From Anaspis maculata (taxonomy: Eukaryota > Arthropoda > Insecta > Coleoptera > Scraptiidae), in assembly GCA_949128115.1 (NCBI GenBank), contig OX421961.1:51756171-51820170 (forward strand): a stretch of DNA of 64,000 bases, read 5' to 3'. The notes beneath the pieces were generated by a model. It was not told where the DNA came from. It did not search any database and saw nothing but the letters and a program-made list of their open reading frames with translations. Each line of letters begins with the position of its first letter. Positions within the stretch are counted from its first letter, which is position 1. A program made the position numbers and the translations under genes. Below are positions 1-30,556 of this stretch, piece by piece.

Positions 1-733
1 CCTCATCAGTTCAGATTTAGAACAACTTAATCGTTATGAAAATATTTTCCATTGTAGAAACACTAACATCAACCGATGAGCTATGATTAAACTTATGATT
101 GAAGAATACTCAATTATTATTGATAAACTATGATTTTTATTATTCTAGACAGCGGTAAATGCTTATTAGCTACTGAAATTTCACTTTACAGTAATTGTAT
201 GCGTCGTACGATTACTCCAAAAGAATGTTCATCTTTCTGGCCTAAACGGTAATTGTTGGCACATTTTCGTGATGCGTCCTGTTGTACCTATGCCTTGTCT
301 TGTGGGGGCTTAGTATTTCCACCTTGTGTACAAGGGGCTCACACAACTCAACATCTGTAATGTAAAATAAGCATTCAGAGATTGCATTTTTTGGCCAGCA
401 TTTCACCAACTTACGTATCGTTTTTGCAGCTGCATTGTGCATTGTGTCCATCGGCGTATACTAACGCAGTAATTCAAGTCAAACTACAACCAGAGCTACA
501 ACACTCACTCGCTCGCATTCACGACGATGTGGAAAACAAGGAAGACAAAAAAATAATTATTTTTCAACTGTCAAAACTATCAATATTCATATGATTTGGA
601 GTAGGTACTGTCAACTGTCGAGTGCTACTGCGCTACGGCGCTGGGCTGTGCGCTGGGTACCTATTTGTCAAGGCCCCTTGGGCCACCATGTTTGACTGCG
701 TTCAGCGCATTCTGGTGGCCGCTGATTTTCGCC
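1..733. other. No gene seen
   Basis: AT-rich sequence with only short open frames. No domain, repeat terminus or RNA gene recognised. Confidence 0.5.
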
Positions 734-925
734 AATAGACCGAAGAAGTTATAGCTACTGAAGAAGTGATGACGTCACAACATGGCAACATGGCCGGCGG
801 TTGACATTTTCTGGAGGCCAACGTCACATGAACGTGACGTTTTTATGTTTGGTTGTGTTTGGCATGACATTTTCTGGAGGTTTACAACAAAAGTCACAAA
901 AGTCAGTGCAAAATGGCAGTGAGCA

Positions 926-1428
926 TTGCTGAAATATCCAGCCCAAGAGACAGCCAGCGTCATACAGGCGGACTTGGTTGCAAAAAGGCCCGACATAGCC
1001 CAAATCATCGACAGAGAGCTGCGCAAAGCTGCACTCAGAATCACCAGTGCCTACAGAACGGTTCCGCATGATGCAGCACGAGCGCTCTCGGGTATCCTAC
1101 CCTTCGCCCTGCTTGCGATTAGAGGAAACTAGCCTAGGAGTGCCCACCAGCATCAGCAAACCAGAAAGCAGAAACAAGGCCAGAGAGTAGTTCGTCGAGC
1201 AGTGGCAACGGCAAAGGAACGCCTTGGTTCAAAGTTGGATGAAAAAATACTGGGGAGCCTCAAAAGCCTCAGCGTCAGGACAACGCGGAACACGCTCGTT
1301 TTCATTGTAACGGTCCATCAAGGCAGCGAGAAAACCTCGAAGAAAAACTGGGCAGGAGAATCGCCGCGCCGTCGACAATCTCGTTCATGAGATGCTCAGA
1401 GGCAAAGAGCAATGGATCGCAGTTTATA
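926..1428 (+). pseudogene. Decayed R1-like LINE reverse-transcriptase tail
   Basis: The frame from 926 reads ITSAYRTVPHDAARALSGIL, the pattern after the RT domain of R1/Jockey-group LINE ORF2 proteins. Further on come AEHARFHC and, after a frameshift, NLVHEMLRGKEQW, the typical C-terminal end. Stops and frameshifts show it is dead. Confidence 0.7.
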
Positions 1429-1526
1429 GTTAGCAGTTTTTAGTTTATAGCAATATAGTTTGATTTTCTCCACCTAATATAGCCCAAAATATGAATCTTT
1501 TTTGTTATATTTATTTCCGTTATTTA

Positions 1527-2332
1527 GGGCATGTTCCGTTTTAGTAATATTCGTACCGAAACTCCGGTTACCCGGTCCGAATTGATAATATTACTTGTAT
1601 TATTTGTAAATCGGACCACGGTTATTTTAACCAGAGGGAACCGAAGCGACCGGCGTTTGAGCTTGGTTACTCCGGTTAAAAACATGGCGGATGACATTAC
1701 TTGCCAATTTTGAAAGTTGGTTTTGAGTTTTGTCATGACACGAATCACGAAACGATCCCAGAATTCCCAGAAGCAACAAATAACTTTCAAATCTTCTCCA
1801 TACTGTCCGTTCACATGATTTTCTGCAATATGGTTTGCCCTTGGAACCAGGTACAGGGATACAGGAGGGTACCTGCAGAAGAAGAGGCAGCTACCTATAT
1901 GTTGGCGGCCCAGCAGCGTGTTCTGCATTCTGCAGCCAAAGTTAGACACACTTCACAAGCTTGCTCGGTCCAGGTCCTCGTTAAAAATGTCCATCTTGAA
2001 CGCCAGGTATGTCTTGGACTTGAATTTCAATGCAATCTCATGTCGCAAAATGATAAGGGTTTGAGCAACTCAAAGGTAGGTACGTAGCGAGGTAGGTAGT
2101 GAGAGAGCTGGAAGCTTGTGATGTGATTTCAAAACAGCCTCTCTTCTGTGTACCCTTCACCATTTTTTGCTCTGCCTGCTTTACAAAAGCCTGGAAATTT
2201 CGAAATCGAAATTCAACGTTTGACAACTTCACATTGACGGAAGATTGACCAGAGCGTTCCGAAATAACCGGTAACCATAAGGTACCGCTTTTTCGGTTAC
2301 CGGTTCGAAGAGTTGTAAAACGGAACATGCCC
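1527..2332. mobile_element. PIF/Harbinger-type MITE with TTA target duplication
   Basis: Terminal inverted repeat GGGCATGTTCCGTTTTA at the left and its complement at the right, flanked by TTA on both sides (1524-1526 and 2333-2335). A 3-bp TWA duplication is the PIF/Harbinger signature. 806 bp, no transposase. Confidence 0.75.
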
Positions 2333-2515
2333 TTACCTTCGCAAAATTTGACAAACACATGACAAACACAAACACAGAAACGTCACGTGCATGCCACGTG
2401 CCGGTGCCGTGCATCTCACGGTCATATCACGTTTGACGTTTATTGCCTCCAGAAAATGTCAACCGCCGGCCATGTTGCCATGTTGTGACGTCACACTTCT
2501 TCGGTCTATTCTATA

Positions 2516-2911
2516 CAGTGATGTAAAATACCCGGGTTTTTATATTTAAGGGTAAATACCCAGGGTAAATACCCGGTATTTACCCAAAATCGGGTTTCTA
2601 ATAGGGTATCTATTTTTATTATTTGTTATCAACAATTGGAGAAACAGCAACAAACAAATAATGATTTTTGCTCACAGCAGCAAAATAATAATAAGTGCTT
2701 TGGAGATTACGTTTATGAAGCCTTGGAGCTTGGGAAAATAAATCATTTAATCTTTAACCGTCAACACTGTCAACCGAGCTGTCAGCTGTCAACAGTGTCA
2801 ACTTTTCTGTCAAACTGGGTAGGGTGGGTAAATATCGCTCGGGAAAATACCGGGTAAATACCCGATTTATATTTACCTACCTACCCGGTAAATACCCGAC
2901 TCACATCACTG
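2516..2911. mobile_element. hAT-type MITE with perfect 8-bp target duplication
   Basis: Starts CAGTGATGTAAAATACCCGG and ends ACATCACTG; flanked by ATTCTATA at 2508-2515 and 2912-2919. Interior rich in GGTAAATACCC. 396 bp, non-coding. Confidence 0.85.
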
Positions 2912-2929
2912 ATTCTATAGGCCAGACTG

Positions 2930-2931
<2 letters not shown>

Positions 2932-3006
<75 letters not shown>

Positions 3007-3010
3007 GGGG
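2932..3010. repeat. (GA)n microsatellite followed by G-run
   Basis: About 32 uninterrupted GA units running into about 15 G residues. Confidence 0.95.
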
Positions 3011-3026
3011 AGGAAAATCAGACTAA

Positions 3027-4034
3027 GGTGTGTTTGGCACTCTCGTGTAGTGTAGTGTAGGCAGTGTAGTGCAGGGAGGGCAGCCGGTGTAGGGATAAAA
3101 TGACACTGTTTACCAAACGCGCCAGTGCAGTGTAGTGTAGCGTTACCTTAGTCAAGCGTCACTTCCTCTGACACATGCCATGCCACATGTCATTTTTCAT
3201 ATTCCAAGCAATCGGCCAAAGCGCTTACCAGTGATCACAACAGAGAAAAGAGAAGAGCGTTGAAAATTTGGCCGGTTTATTAATAATTTGTATTTCGAGA
3301 AACCAAATAAAAATTAATAACCTCAACACCACTCCGAGAGGATGGACTTTTTCGATTTATTCTATTGCGTAACGCGGTTTTGCCGCATACAGCTAGTGCC
3401 GCGTCTACCAGCGTAGACCAAGTGACGCCAGTGGCGGTGAAAGACTCTCGAACCTATTCCGTCTTGCCCAGTCTTGCCTATAAAAAAGGGCCACAAACGA
3501 TGACCAGGCAGGAGACTCATGTAGGCTCTCCTCGATGGGGCTCTCCGCAAGGAACATAGCTAAAAGACGAACGAGCTGGTCCAAACCTCCCGAGAAACGT
3601 CCACACTCTCCAGGCCATCCTCCTGTCCAACCCGCTGGTGCGTTGGTGACAAACCCTGCGCCCTGCGGGCCAATTTCCCCTCTCGGCATGACGTGGTGCT
3701 TCGTCTACACCGGCCATCTTCTACGTGCTGCCCTTGCTGCTGCTCAATGTGCCGATGCCAAACCTCCACAAGCCTCTACACTAAGTTATCGCTTGAATTC
3801 ATCTTGACATCCGCAACAAATTTAAGTTTTGACAATCTTCAATCATACACATTTTCCCGCCCCACCACTTTACACTCATTACACCTTCTCCAGACGAAGT
3901 GTAGGTTGTGCTGCACGGAGTACACTACACTGGCATACCAAACAGCCTGCACGAGCTACACTCACTCGATAACAAACGGTTTATGGCAGAAAAGTGTACA
4001 CTAGGTTGCACTAGTGCAGGATACCAAACAGACC
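3027..4034. mobile_element. PIF/Harbinger-type non-autonomous element, TAA duplication
   Basis: Ends GGTGTGTTTGGCACTC and TACCAAACAGACC are imperfect inverted repeats flanked by TAA (3024-3026, 4035-4037). The subterminal parts carry many GTGTAGTG / CACTACAC repeats. 1008 bp. Short open frames inside show no known domain. Confidence 0.65.
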
Positions 4035-4888
4035 TAAGTAATAGCACAAAGCGACACCTGTTCCTGGTTACTATCCATGACAAGTGACAACTGTCAATAA
4101 TTAACCTCAAACCTCAAACGTAATAAAATAATGAAGTAATAATAAGGTAATAAATGGTTCTGTGTTGTGACTTGTGACTTGACAGGCTGACCAGGTGAGT
4201 GATAGGACTGATAGTAGGCAAGTTTTAAGTTTTCCCAGGTTCGTGGTTTTCCCCAATAAAGTTCCTACCTAGGTTTTCTCAGTGGTTTTCTCCCTCCATC
4301 AGTCCTTGCTTCGGACAGATGAGAGATATGCCATCAACGTTATAAATGGACAAGAATTTGCTTTACGATCGATCCGACTAAATTGCGACTAAAATTTAAA
4401 TCGAGTATAAAATCGAACTTTATAACCCAGTGCCGGGTCGTTACCTCTACTCGTGATTGTGTTATATGTCATGAAAGGGCACAACCACAAACCCATGTCA
4501 CAAACCTCATACTAGGAATGGGCGGTTATTATAGAAAAACCGGTTACAGGTTGACCTTAAATTAAAATTGCTTTGCCTGTATTTAAATTAAATACGGGAG
4601 GCCTGTATTTTATTTAAGGCAAAATGGGCAAAACTTTGAGAGTATATAAAGTGCGCATGCGCACATGTTACAACTTCGTGCCTGAAAACTTTTTCCTACC
4701 TAGTTTACTCAGAAAACAGAAAAAAAAGGTCGCGGCTCGCGGCGCACGATAAATTTGGTTTCTGGTCGTCTTTAGGCCTTTTGAGGATGTTCCGCCCAAG
4801 CGAATTTCGGCGAACTTTTGGCTGGAATGTTCTCACATGATGTAAGTAAGTACTACTTTACTTTATAGGAATCATATAAATTTTACTT

Positions 4889-6782
4889 CCACGACCCACC
4901 ACCCACGAGGAGGGGAGGGGAAGTACTGTGAACGCGCTAAAAAGAATTTTCGAGATGAAGATGAGGACGGCCATTTTGAGGTCCCTCAAGTTGATTGAGA
5001 CCATTTTTGGAGTAGTGTCTGTCTGTGTGTGTATGTCTGTAATCTGCTACGATTTACAGCCGCAACGTTGATCCGATCGACTTGAAATTCGGTATGCCGA
5101 CATGGTTTTATTGTCGGATGAGCTCATATTAGTTTTTGGCTCTCATCTGTCAAGCGAATGTCACTATCAAAAAATGACAGGAAACATAATATATCACGAA
5201 ACTTGACTGTGACTTGACTTGCAATTTCTATGCTTGCAGTATGTCATCTGGAAGCCCTTGAAAAACTCTCTTCAAAGCTTCAAATTTTTTTTGTGTATCT
5301 GTCATCTGTCAAATATTAAAAAATGTCGAAGTTCCAAACTTTACGATTTAATTATTCCATTGGTTCCAATCCACCGGATATATTTGGTTAGAAAAAAAGT
5401 TAGAAAATGTTCAAAAGCCAAAAAAAAATGGTGAAAATCTGTTCACGGGATAAAAAGTTGGAGAATATGAAGTTTTTCCAGAGAGGAAAACTCGAAAACC
5501 GTAGGTCCGATTTCGGATATTTTTCCTCCAAAAATCAATTCAATCTTTTCTCCAGCTTCATTCCCAGCATGTCTGCACATGAAATGTCCTGCAGCCAAAC
5601 TCAAGTTTGAAAAGATTGAATTAATTTTTGGAGGAAAAATATCCGAAATCGGACCCACGGTTTTCGAGTTTTCCTCTCTGGAAAAACTTCATATTTTCAA
5701 ACTTTTCATCCCGTGAACAGATTTTGACCTTTTTTTTAACAAGAGGTAACTGGCTTTTGAACATTTTCTAACTTTTTTTTCAATCTTTCTGTGGTGCCAG
5801 TTTCAGACCGTTTACCTCTTCATCCATGCACCAATGCGTCTGACTGCCTCACTCACTTTTCTTCCTACCTAATTTGGTTCCTTGTGTAAAACTACAAATA
5901 GGCTACTTCGTTTGGGCAGGTGCGCATGCTTGAAGGCTCCAAATTTTGAAAACTTTCGTACACCTGTCAGTTGAATGGCAACGCTGCATGCTCTGTCTAG
6001 CCGCCTGACCAAATACTGGTTTCTGGTTGTCACTTTTACACATATCGTAAATGCATCTCTTCGTAGCTTCTTTGAACTTCCTTCTCGGTACAGTCATTTT
6101 CAACAAGTTGTGTTCTTTCGTCAAAACATGAGCAAATGAAATGTAGGTCAGGTAGAAACGAGAAAAGTGATCATAATTGTCACAAGTGACAGTTGGCGCC
6201 GATGTCTTGTTGTTTTGAGCGCTGTTGCCATTTTCGTTGTTCCTGAACTTCCACAAATGATCATTGAATTTAATTTCAATGAAACATTTCTTTTGAATAT
6301 AGAAAAGGGTATCTAACATTCAACTAAATTATTTGTGGAATTTTAGGTGCACTACAATATTTTTTAGTGTTAATTTTCAATATCGATGTACGAAACTATG
6401 AAATTCGCGCCAGACATGCGCACTCAAAAAAACCGAAACGAAGGGACCTATTTCTAGCTTTGTAGCTTGTGAACAGATTTACACCAATTTTTAAACAAAG
6501 GGTACCTATACCTAGCTGTACCTATACCTAATAAAGTGATTCTTGAACATTTTCTGTCAAAATTCGCTGAGTTTCCCGAGAGTTTCCCACTTGAAAATTA
6601 ATAACCGGCTTATAAATAGAAACCGTACTCAAATCATGGAGCTCGAAATAAAGTCTTTTTGAGGAAAATATCTCAATTCTTCAATATTTTTTTCAAATTC
6701 CAACTTCCCGCCTCATACCAAAATTTCGATCCGTTTCTTGCTACTCGTCGGGGAAGTTTTGGGGTGACACAACCGATTTTTT
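4889..6782 (+). repeat. Unclassified interspersed repeat X, copy 1 (full length)
   Basis: Starts TTTACTTCCACGACCCACC and ends GGTGACACAACCGATTTTTT. Internal landmarks are TGTCTGTCTGTG, GATCGACTTGAAATTCGG, TTTGGCTCTCATCTGTCAA, and an internal inverted duplication at about 5385-5785. The same landmarks recur at four other places in this window. No coding capacity. Confidence 0.75.
5385..5785. repeat. Inverted duplication inside repeat X copy 1
   Basis: The arm with AACTTTTTATCCCG, TTTTTCCAGAGAGGAAAACT and GGTCCGATTTCGGATATTTT recurs in reverse complement after a short loop near 5560-5600. It would form a long hairpin in RNA. Confidence 0.8.
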
Positions 6783-7193
6783 CTTATAGGCTTTTATTGT
6801 ATAGGTCGCGGGAACACAAATGGCGTGCTAAAGATGGGTATATGGTATATGATGTTATTTTCACTAGTACCTACTTTTTGATACAATTTTCTTCAGTTAT
6901 AAAGTTGTAATAAATATATAGATAATTTATTGAACAATTGTCGCTTTATCATAAAAATTAATGTGCTGAACTCAAGATTCAACTAAGTAATGTCAAAAAC
7001 AAGCGAATCTCTACAGCGGTACTTTGGCACCCCATCAGGCGCAAGCGTGGGCAAGAAGGTGGCAAGAGGCGCTTCGTTGTGCCGGCGTGTCTGCAACGTT
7101 GCCATAGCGGGTGCCAAGGCCAAGGTGACGGTTATGTTCCCGCGACCTATACTCAAGAAGCCTTTGATTGAAAAATATTTGCCATAAGAAGCC
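6782..7193. repeat. Small foldback repeat
   Basis: TATAGGTCGCGGGAAC near 6800 is matched by GTTCCCGCGACCTATA near 7140, with further matching on the outer side. The centre contains CCACCTTCTTGCC / CGCAAGCG-type sequence without a domain. Confidence 0.6.
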
Positions 7194-7269
7194 AAAAATG
7201 TTTCTCCAGTTTAACATTAGGCAATCAGGGCATGTATCTAATCGAGTAGGTATCTAATGAATGAACAAG

Positions 7270-7386
7270 GAGGGCTGTATCTTCGTCATTAGGCCGAACT
7301 TTACAAAATGGTATATAGGTTTTCGTCATATTTTGACAAGATCTACCCACAGTTAAATTTTTTGATATCATTCCTGAAACACCCTG
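7270..7386 (-). mobile_element. Solo end of the CAGGGTG element A
   Basis: About 117 bp nearly identical to the right end of element A at 61.0 and 62.0 kb: GGGCTGTATCTTCGTCATTA and TTTTCGTCATATTTTGAC, finishing CACCCTGTATA. Sits about 110 bp beyond the PKC copy 1 poly(A) signal. Confidence 0.7.
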
Positions 7387-7495
7387 TATATCTGTTGTCG
7401 AGTGTAGGTACTTGTAAACAGTCAAATAGCTAAAGCTAAAAGGGTCTGTTACATCTGATAGTGACTGATATAGACTTTACATTAAATAATGTATA

Positions 7496-9201
7496 TTTAT
7501 TTGTAATTTAGTACACCATCAAAGAAATAGGTACACCATTTTACAACACATTGCTAGTACAAATATGATATAAACAATAACAATGCGAAACAGTAGGGTT
7601 TGAATAGTGGTGGGCACAGGGGTGCGGACAGGCAGCAAGGCTAAAGTGGACATGGTTTGGCACAATACTGTATGCAAGCAGGGAGTTCAAATAACAACTA
7701 AATTTGGGAGACCGAAGGAGAGTGAGACTACATTTGACTAGAGCAAAGCTCATAAGAACTAAACTCTAACTAAACATGTGGCAACATCACTGCCAACTTT
7801 CAGGTGGATAAATCTGAACAGCTCGGTGCTAACACAGACCTGTGATATAGATATTTTCTAGACATACACTAAGATTAGCTCAGGTTAATTTATTATTCAC
7901 CTACTACTCTAAGCTTCACATTAATAAATATCTAAAACATTTTATACTTTATAACAATATGTACATTTCTTTGAAATGTATCTGTATCTGAATTTAGATG
8001 TTTCATAGAATGTGATTCATGATAATTATTAGTAGTTATACTTTTTCCAGATAGTCTGTGTATGTATGTTAATACTTATGTTGCCTTTTATGTGTGAGGA
8101 TCCTGGTTATGGTTAAAGGAAAATGTTAAAAGATGTGGCTCGCACACATAAGGTAATAAATAAGCGATAGGTAGGTCCTATGATAAAACACACTACCCTC
8201 TTCAGCATACACACCACTCAATAAAATAAACCCCAATTCGTAAACTATATAAATATTCAACATTTACACATTTACATGGTATTAAAAAACAATAAATAAA
8301 ATCTTTGGTAATTGATCTTAAACAACCTATAAGCTCTCTTAAAATAATGAACAATTTCCCTAAAATGTATGCAAAGTGTTTATTATGTTGAAAATGATGG
8401 ACCATGATTCGACCCATGCCAATTTCCCACAATATCACAACGATACAGTTTATTCAAGATAATGACGATATTATTTATAATATGAATGAGTCCTTGCAGT
8501 CGCAGTATGAACGGCCGAGATGGAACGAACCGCAATATAAGGCTTCTGCAGAAAGTGCGACAATTTAGAAAGTATCAGTGAACCACCTCGGTCGCCCGCA
8601 CTTTACTCTCCTGATATTTACAGAGCATAGGCCATTCATTGACTAGATTTACACAGGTAATTCTGGCGTCCCGGCAGAAAATCACAGAAACCCCAAAATG
8701 CCCCAAAAGCATCATAGCCAAATAGGGCAACGGAAAAGGGCCCTTCACAGTATACTCAAATATCTTTATAAAAAATGTCATCAAAAATTCAATTTAAACA
8801 TAAACACCTTAAATTACCTATATGGTTTAAACGAGGTGGAGGGTCCTTCTCCGCAAGTACAAAATTTTAACTTACAACTTCACAACATAGAATATATCAA
8901 AAATCAACCTTGAACTGCCTCACCCTCAACAGGCGAGCAGATTTTTGAACGCAGTTCAATCTGAAGCCTACATACTTATGAAATACAACCGACTAAAATA
9001 AATTATAATATGCGTCCCTATCATTTTTTACATTAAGTAGGTATTACCTATTTGATAATAGTCACAGTTTTTGAGTACTGGCGCGTATGACATATAAAAT
9101 TAAAGCTTCAAGCTTGTGCTTTACCCGAAATTATTTGAACTAAGGGATGAGAGAACTTACTGTTCAATGAGAAGTTAGGTTTGCAGAAGTATGGCATCAA
9201 A
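7496..9201 (-). other. 3' UTR of PKC copy 1 with candidate poly(A) signal
   Basis: No coding potential. Blocks at about 7505-7580, 7800-7880, 7920-7985 and 8615-8690 match, in the same order, sequences downstream of copy 2 (about 42625-43450). The duplication therefore included the 3' UTR. AATAAA on the minus strand is at 7501-7496, at the position matching the copy 2 signal. Confidence 0.7.
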
Positions 9202-27410
<18,209 letters not shown>

Positions 27411-28060
27411 GGATATTCCCGGTGTTGACGTCGTGCGTGTGTGCAAGCACCTTGTGTGAGCGTTATGTTTTGCTTGTACGGGATAGTGTGTGTGTTATGA
27501 TGGTATTGGTGTCAATGTATGTAGGTATGTGTATGTGTGCGGGAGAAGGCCTGCACTGCACTGCGCACCGCCGCTGCTCACTCACTGCTCGGTTGGGTTA
27601 TGCCTGCTCCTGCTGCTGCCTGGGTGCAGGGCCGAGCAAGACGGCGGGACCCTTCTACACGCCCACACACACAGCGGCTGCACGTCAACACCACCTGCAT
27701 ATGGCAGGCGGGCGGACACTTCTTCCTGCTGCGATGACAACAACGATGATAGTATGACGATGATGCCACCGCGACGCGATTCACCGCCACTACCCGCTGC
27801 TCAGGTGCTGCTGCTGCTCGCGACGACGGGCTCGCCGATGACAGCCACGGACGGAGGACCACGACGACGACGGCGCGGTGCGGCTCGGCAGCCTTCGACC
27901 GGATCCACAATTCTCTACTGTTCGGTTCGGCTCCGAAAAGTCCGTGTCGGACCGGACGACGAACGGATAACGCATGAAACACCTCATTCCTCATTCCATT
28001 CCGGATACCCAACCAGGGCACGGACTACCCAGGGTATCATCCACACTTGATGGGGCACAC
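27411..28060 (-). promoter_or_regulatory. GC-rich leader / probable promoter region of PKC copy 1
   Basis: Strongly GC-rich compared with the AT-rich surroundings, rich in CGACGACG, CTGCTGCTG and gcagg runs. It lies immediately upstream of the copy 1 start codon. Open frames here on both strands are side effects of composition. No TATA box or initiator could be assigned. Confidence 0.45.
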
Positions 28061-28850
28061 CACGAGAGATAGCGGCACCGCGGGAAATGTACGTAGGTAT
28101 GGGTTGTGTTGTTCCACAACCACAGCAACTTCTCCCAACTGCAAGATCAAGATACCTACCTACCTTTTTTTTCATTCATTTATTCAACGTCGGCCTATTT
28201 CCGCAACGAGGCCTAACACCGACGCCGGTGAATGCTTTCCTCTTCTATACCGGGAATTTTGCCGAATCCCTGTGTGTTCCAACACAGGGTAGGGATTTTT
28301 AACGACCACCAACATCGCATGGGGTCGGCACCATCGTTCATATTTTACGTGCTATGCGACACACGGCGCGTCTTGCATTCAGCAAGCATTCCAACTAAAC
28401 CAAAAAGCTTGCTTTCGAGGCAAAAATCCGTCCCCGGCCGCGTGAATTAGAAAAAAATTTAAATGTTTGAAACGAAATAGGTACCTACCTACCTATTTAA
28501 CGCGGTACTTTTACATGCATACATAACGTGACCATTTATTTTTTGACTCAAAATGGGACATCGGCTTATTTGTCATTTTCATTTAGTAGGGCCGATTCAT
28601 AAAGGAAACTCACATTTTGGCGAGCCTACAGTACCGTGATCAAATTTGACATTCTCTTGTGAATACCGGGCCTATAGGTTCTGAACACGATGTAGTTCTG
28701 AATCATAAGTTTTATCTATTTATCAAAAAATATTTATTACAAATTTAAAAAGTTACGCACAGAAATGTTCAGTTATTACTTTCCCGACCCCCCACCAACA
28801 TGGAAGGGGAAGTATTGTAATCGTGCAGAAAAAAAGTTTTTAGTAGGGGG

Positions 28851-30556
28851 ACTTTCACACTCGGCAGTGGTGTACAAATTGGCGGCAGTGACATTTGCAG
28901 TGTCGGCAGTGTCTTAATATTTTGGGCAGTGTCTGCATAATGACGCAATGTGAGCAGTGATCTTAGGCAGTGAAAAATTCAACGGCAGTGTTCGCCGCAG
29001 TCCTCGGCAGTGTTGGGCAATGACCGGCAGTGGCGACGATAGCGACCATATTATACGCATGCGCTGAGGTGGCGGAGAGGATGGTGCGTTGATCTCCTAA
29101 CCATGGAGACCAAAATGTGGTGTGGTGTCTTATTGTGCCATAAACAGCTAAATTGTGATTTATGTATAGTGTATATCAGGACCGGGACCAGGGCCCAATT
29201 GCATCATTGACTTTGCGTAATTTACAACTGACATCTTGCAAAGCCAATGGTGCAATTAGGCCCACTAAAGAAACATTCTTTGTCTTGTTTTTTTTTTTCT
29301 TCAACGTGCTGTATTGTCTATGGCTGGAGAGCATTGTTCACGTTGCCTTAAGGACGGAGTTGAATTGATAAAAAAAACGTTGCGAAATCAATCCCTGTAG
29401 GTTTATTCCTTGACGGATTCTTACCATTTTGGTCTTTTTCGAAAGCTACAAGGATGTACTTTGGTTTCAGCCCATTGGCCTTTCCAAAATCCAAAAATAA
29501 TTGGATAAGTTAACGAAGTTAGAGCAAAGCAATTTTTGCAGTAGACGAGGCAGTGGTAGTGGACGTGGTAGGAAAAAAACAAGTTGCAAATAATGAATGA
29601 TGATAAAGGCAAACCACTTTGCAGGATCATAACTGAGACACATTTGACCCGCAGTGCTTCTTTTTTCGTCCCTCAGGATTTAAATGCCCCTCCCTCTCCT
29701 CTTGGGCCCTTTCCAAACTGGCGGAAATTATCTAGGTGCACAAGGCACAAGACAAGGTATCAAATAGCCTTGTCTTGTTTGGCTTACAGAACTAGCGGTC
29801 TGTAGTAGCCGTTTGTACTAGATGGAGTATGCGCTCACTGGTATGCGCGCTAGTGATTTCTGTCATGGGAAAGGTGGATTGTTCATATATCGTTATTTTT
29901 ATTTACTATCTACAGTATCTACAGTACTGAAGATACTGACTTCAGATATCTTGTTCTGTAGCAAAATGATTTTTTTTTTATCTTAGCCTCGATCTTGACT
30001 ATTGAAAAAATACAAGTGGAGAATGTCAAAACAATTTTTTTTATAATTTCATAAAAAAATGTCCAAAGTTTTTTCGATTTTGTTCAAATTTCTCATCCTT
30101 ATGAATTTTGATGTGCCTTTTCTGAATTTGCACTTTTCCGATTAATATTTTTGCAGCGGGCGCCGCCATATTCAAAAATTAAGTTCAAAAAACAAGTTTT
30201 TGACAGTATCTAACTTGTGGTAGAAATGAAATAGAAATGTTATCGTGCACATCAAAACAGACTGAATCCTCTAGCTACAATTTGAGACCAGAATCATCTT
30301 TGTGTGATCCGAAGTTATTGAGCTAGAGCTTCCGAGAATATCATTTTTGATGTTGAAAAATTACCGCGCTTACGAAAATCGCTTTTCACGTGTTATTTTA
30401 TTTTAAATAAGAGAAGGCTAGAATTGGTGGCTTAATTCGGCAGTGTCCAATAAATTGTGGGTAGTGCTAGGAAATGTGGGCAGTGGCTCTCTGCAGTGGC
30501 CACACTGCCGAGAAATGAGCAGTGGTGTACAAATTTTTCGAGTGTGAAAGCCCCCC
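28851..30556. mobile_element. 1.7 kb insertion with GGCAGTG clusters at both ends
   Basis: Ends GGGGGACTTTCACACTC and GAGTGTGAAAGCCCCCC are inverted repeats. Next to each are irregular clusters of GGCAGTG / CACTGCC. It splits repeat X copy 3. Carries a partial MITE D (about 29345-29510). No transposase recognised. Confidence 0.7.
29345..29510. mobile_element. MITE family D, half copy
   Basis: TTAAGGACGGAGTTGAATTG, GTTGCGAAATCAATCC and GTACTTTGGTTTCAGCCCAT match the left half of the full copy at 16.05 kb. The right half is absent. Confidence 0.7.

Larger units (their letters stand above)
734..2510. mobile_element. 1.8 kb foldback element hosting a LINE tail and a MITE
   Basis: Terminal inverted repeats begin AATAGACCGAAGAAGT at 734 and end with its complement at 2510. 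The arms continue through ACAACATGGCAACATGGCC, TTGACATTTTCTGGAGG. The interior holds an R1-like LINE fragment and a TTA-flanked MITE. The right end is cut into by a hAT-type MITE. Confidence 0.75.

Noticed and set aside
5903..6319. 138-codon minus-strand frame
   Set aside because: Lies within repeat X copy 1, has no recognisable domain and no counterpart in other X copies.
27490..28050. 186-codon open frame on the plus strand upstream of PKC copy 1
   Set aside because: Low-complexity, Arg/Thr/Leu-rich product in GC-rich DNA; overlapping frames of similar length occur on both strands here, so it reflects composition.
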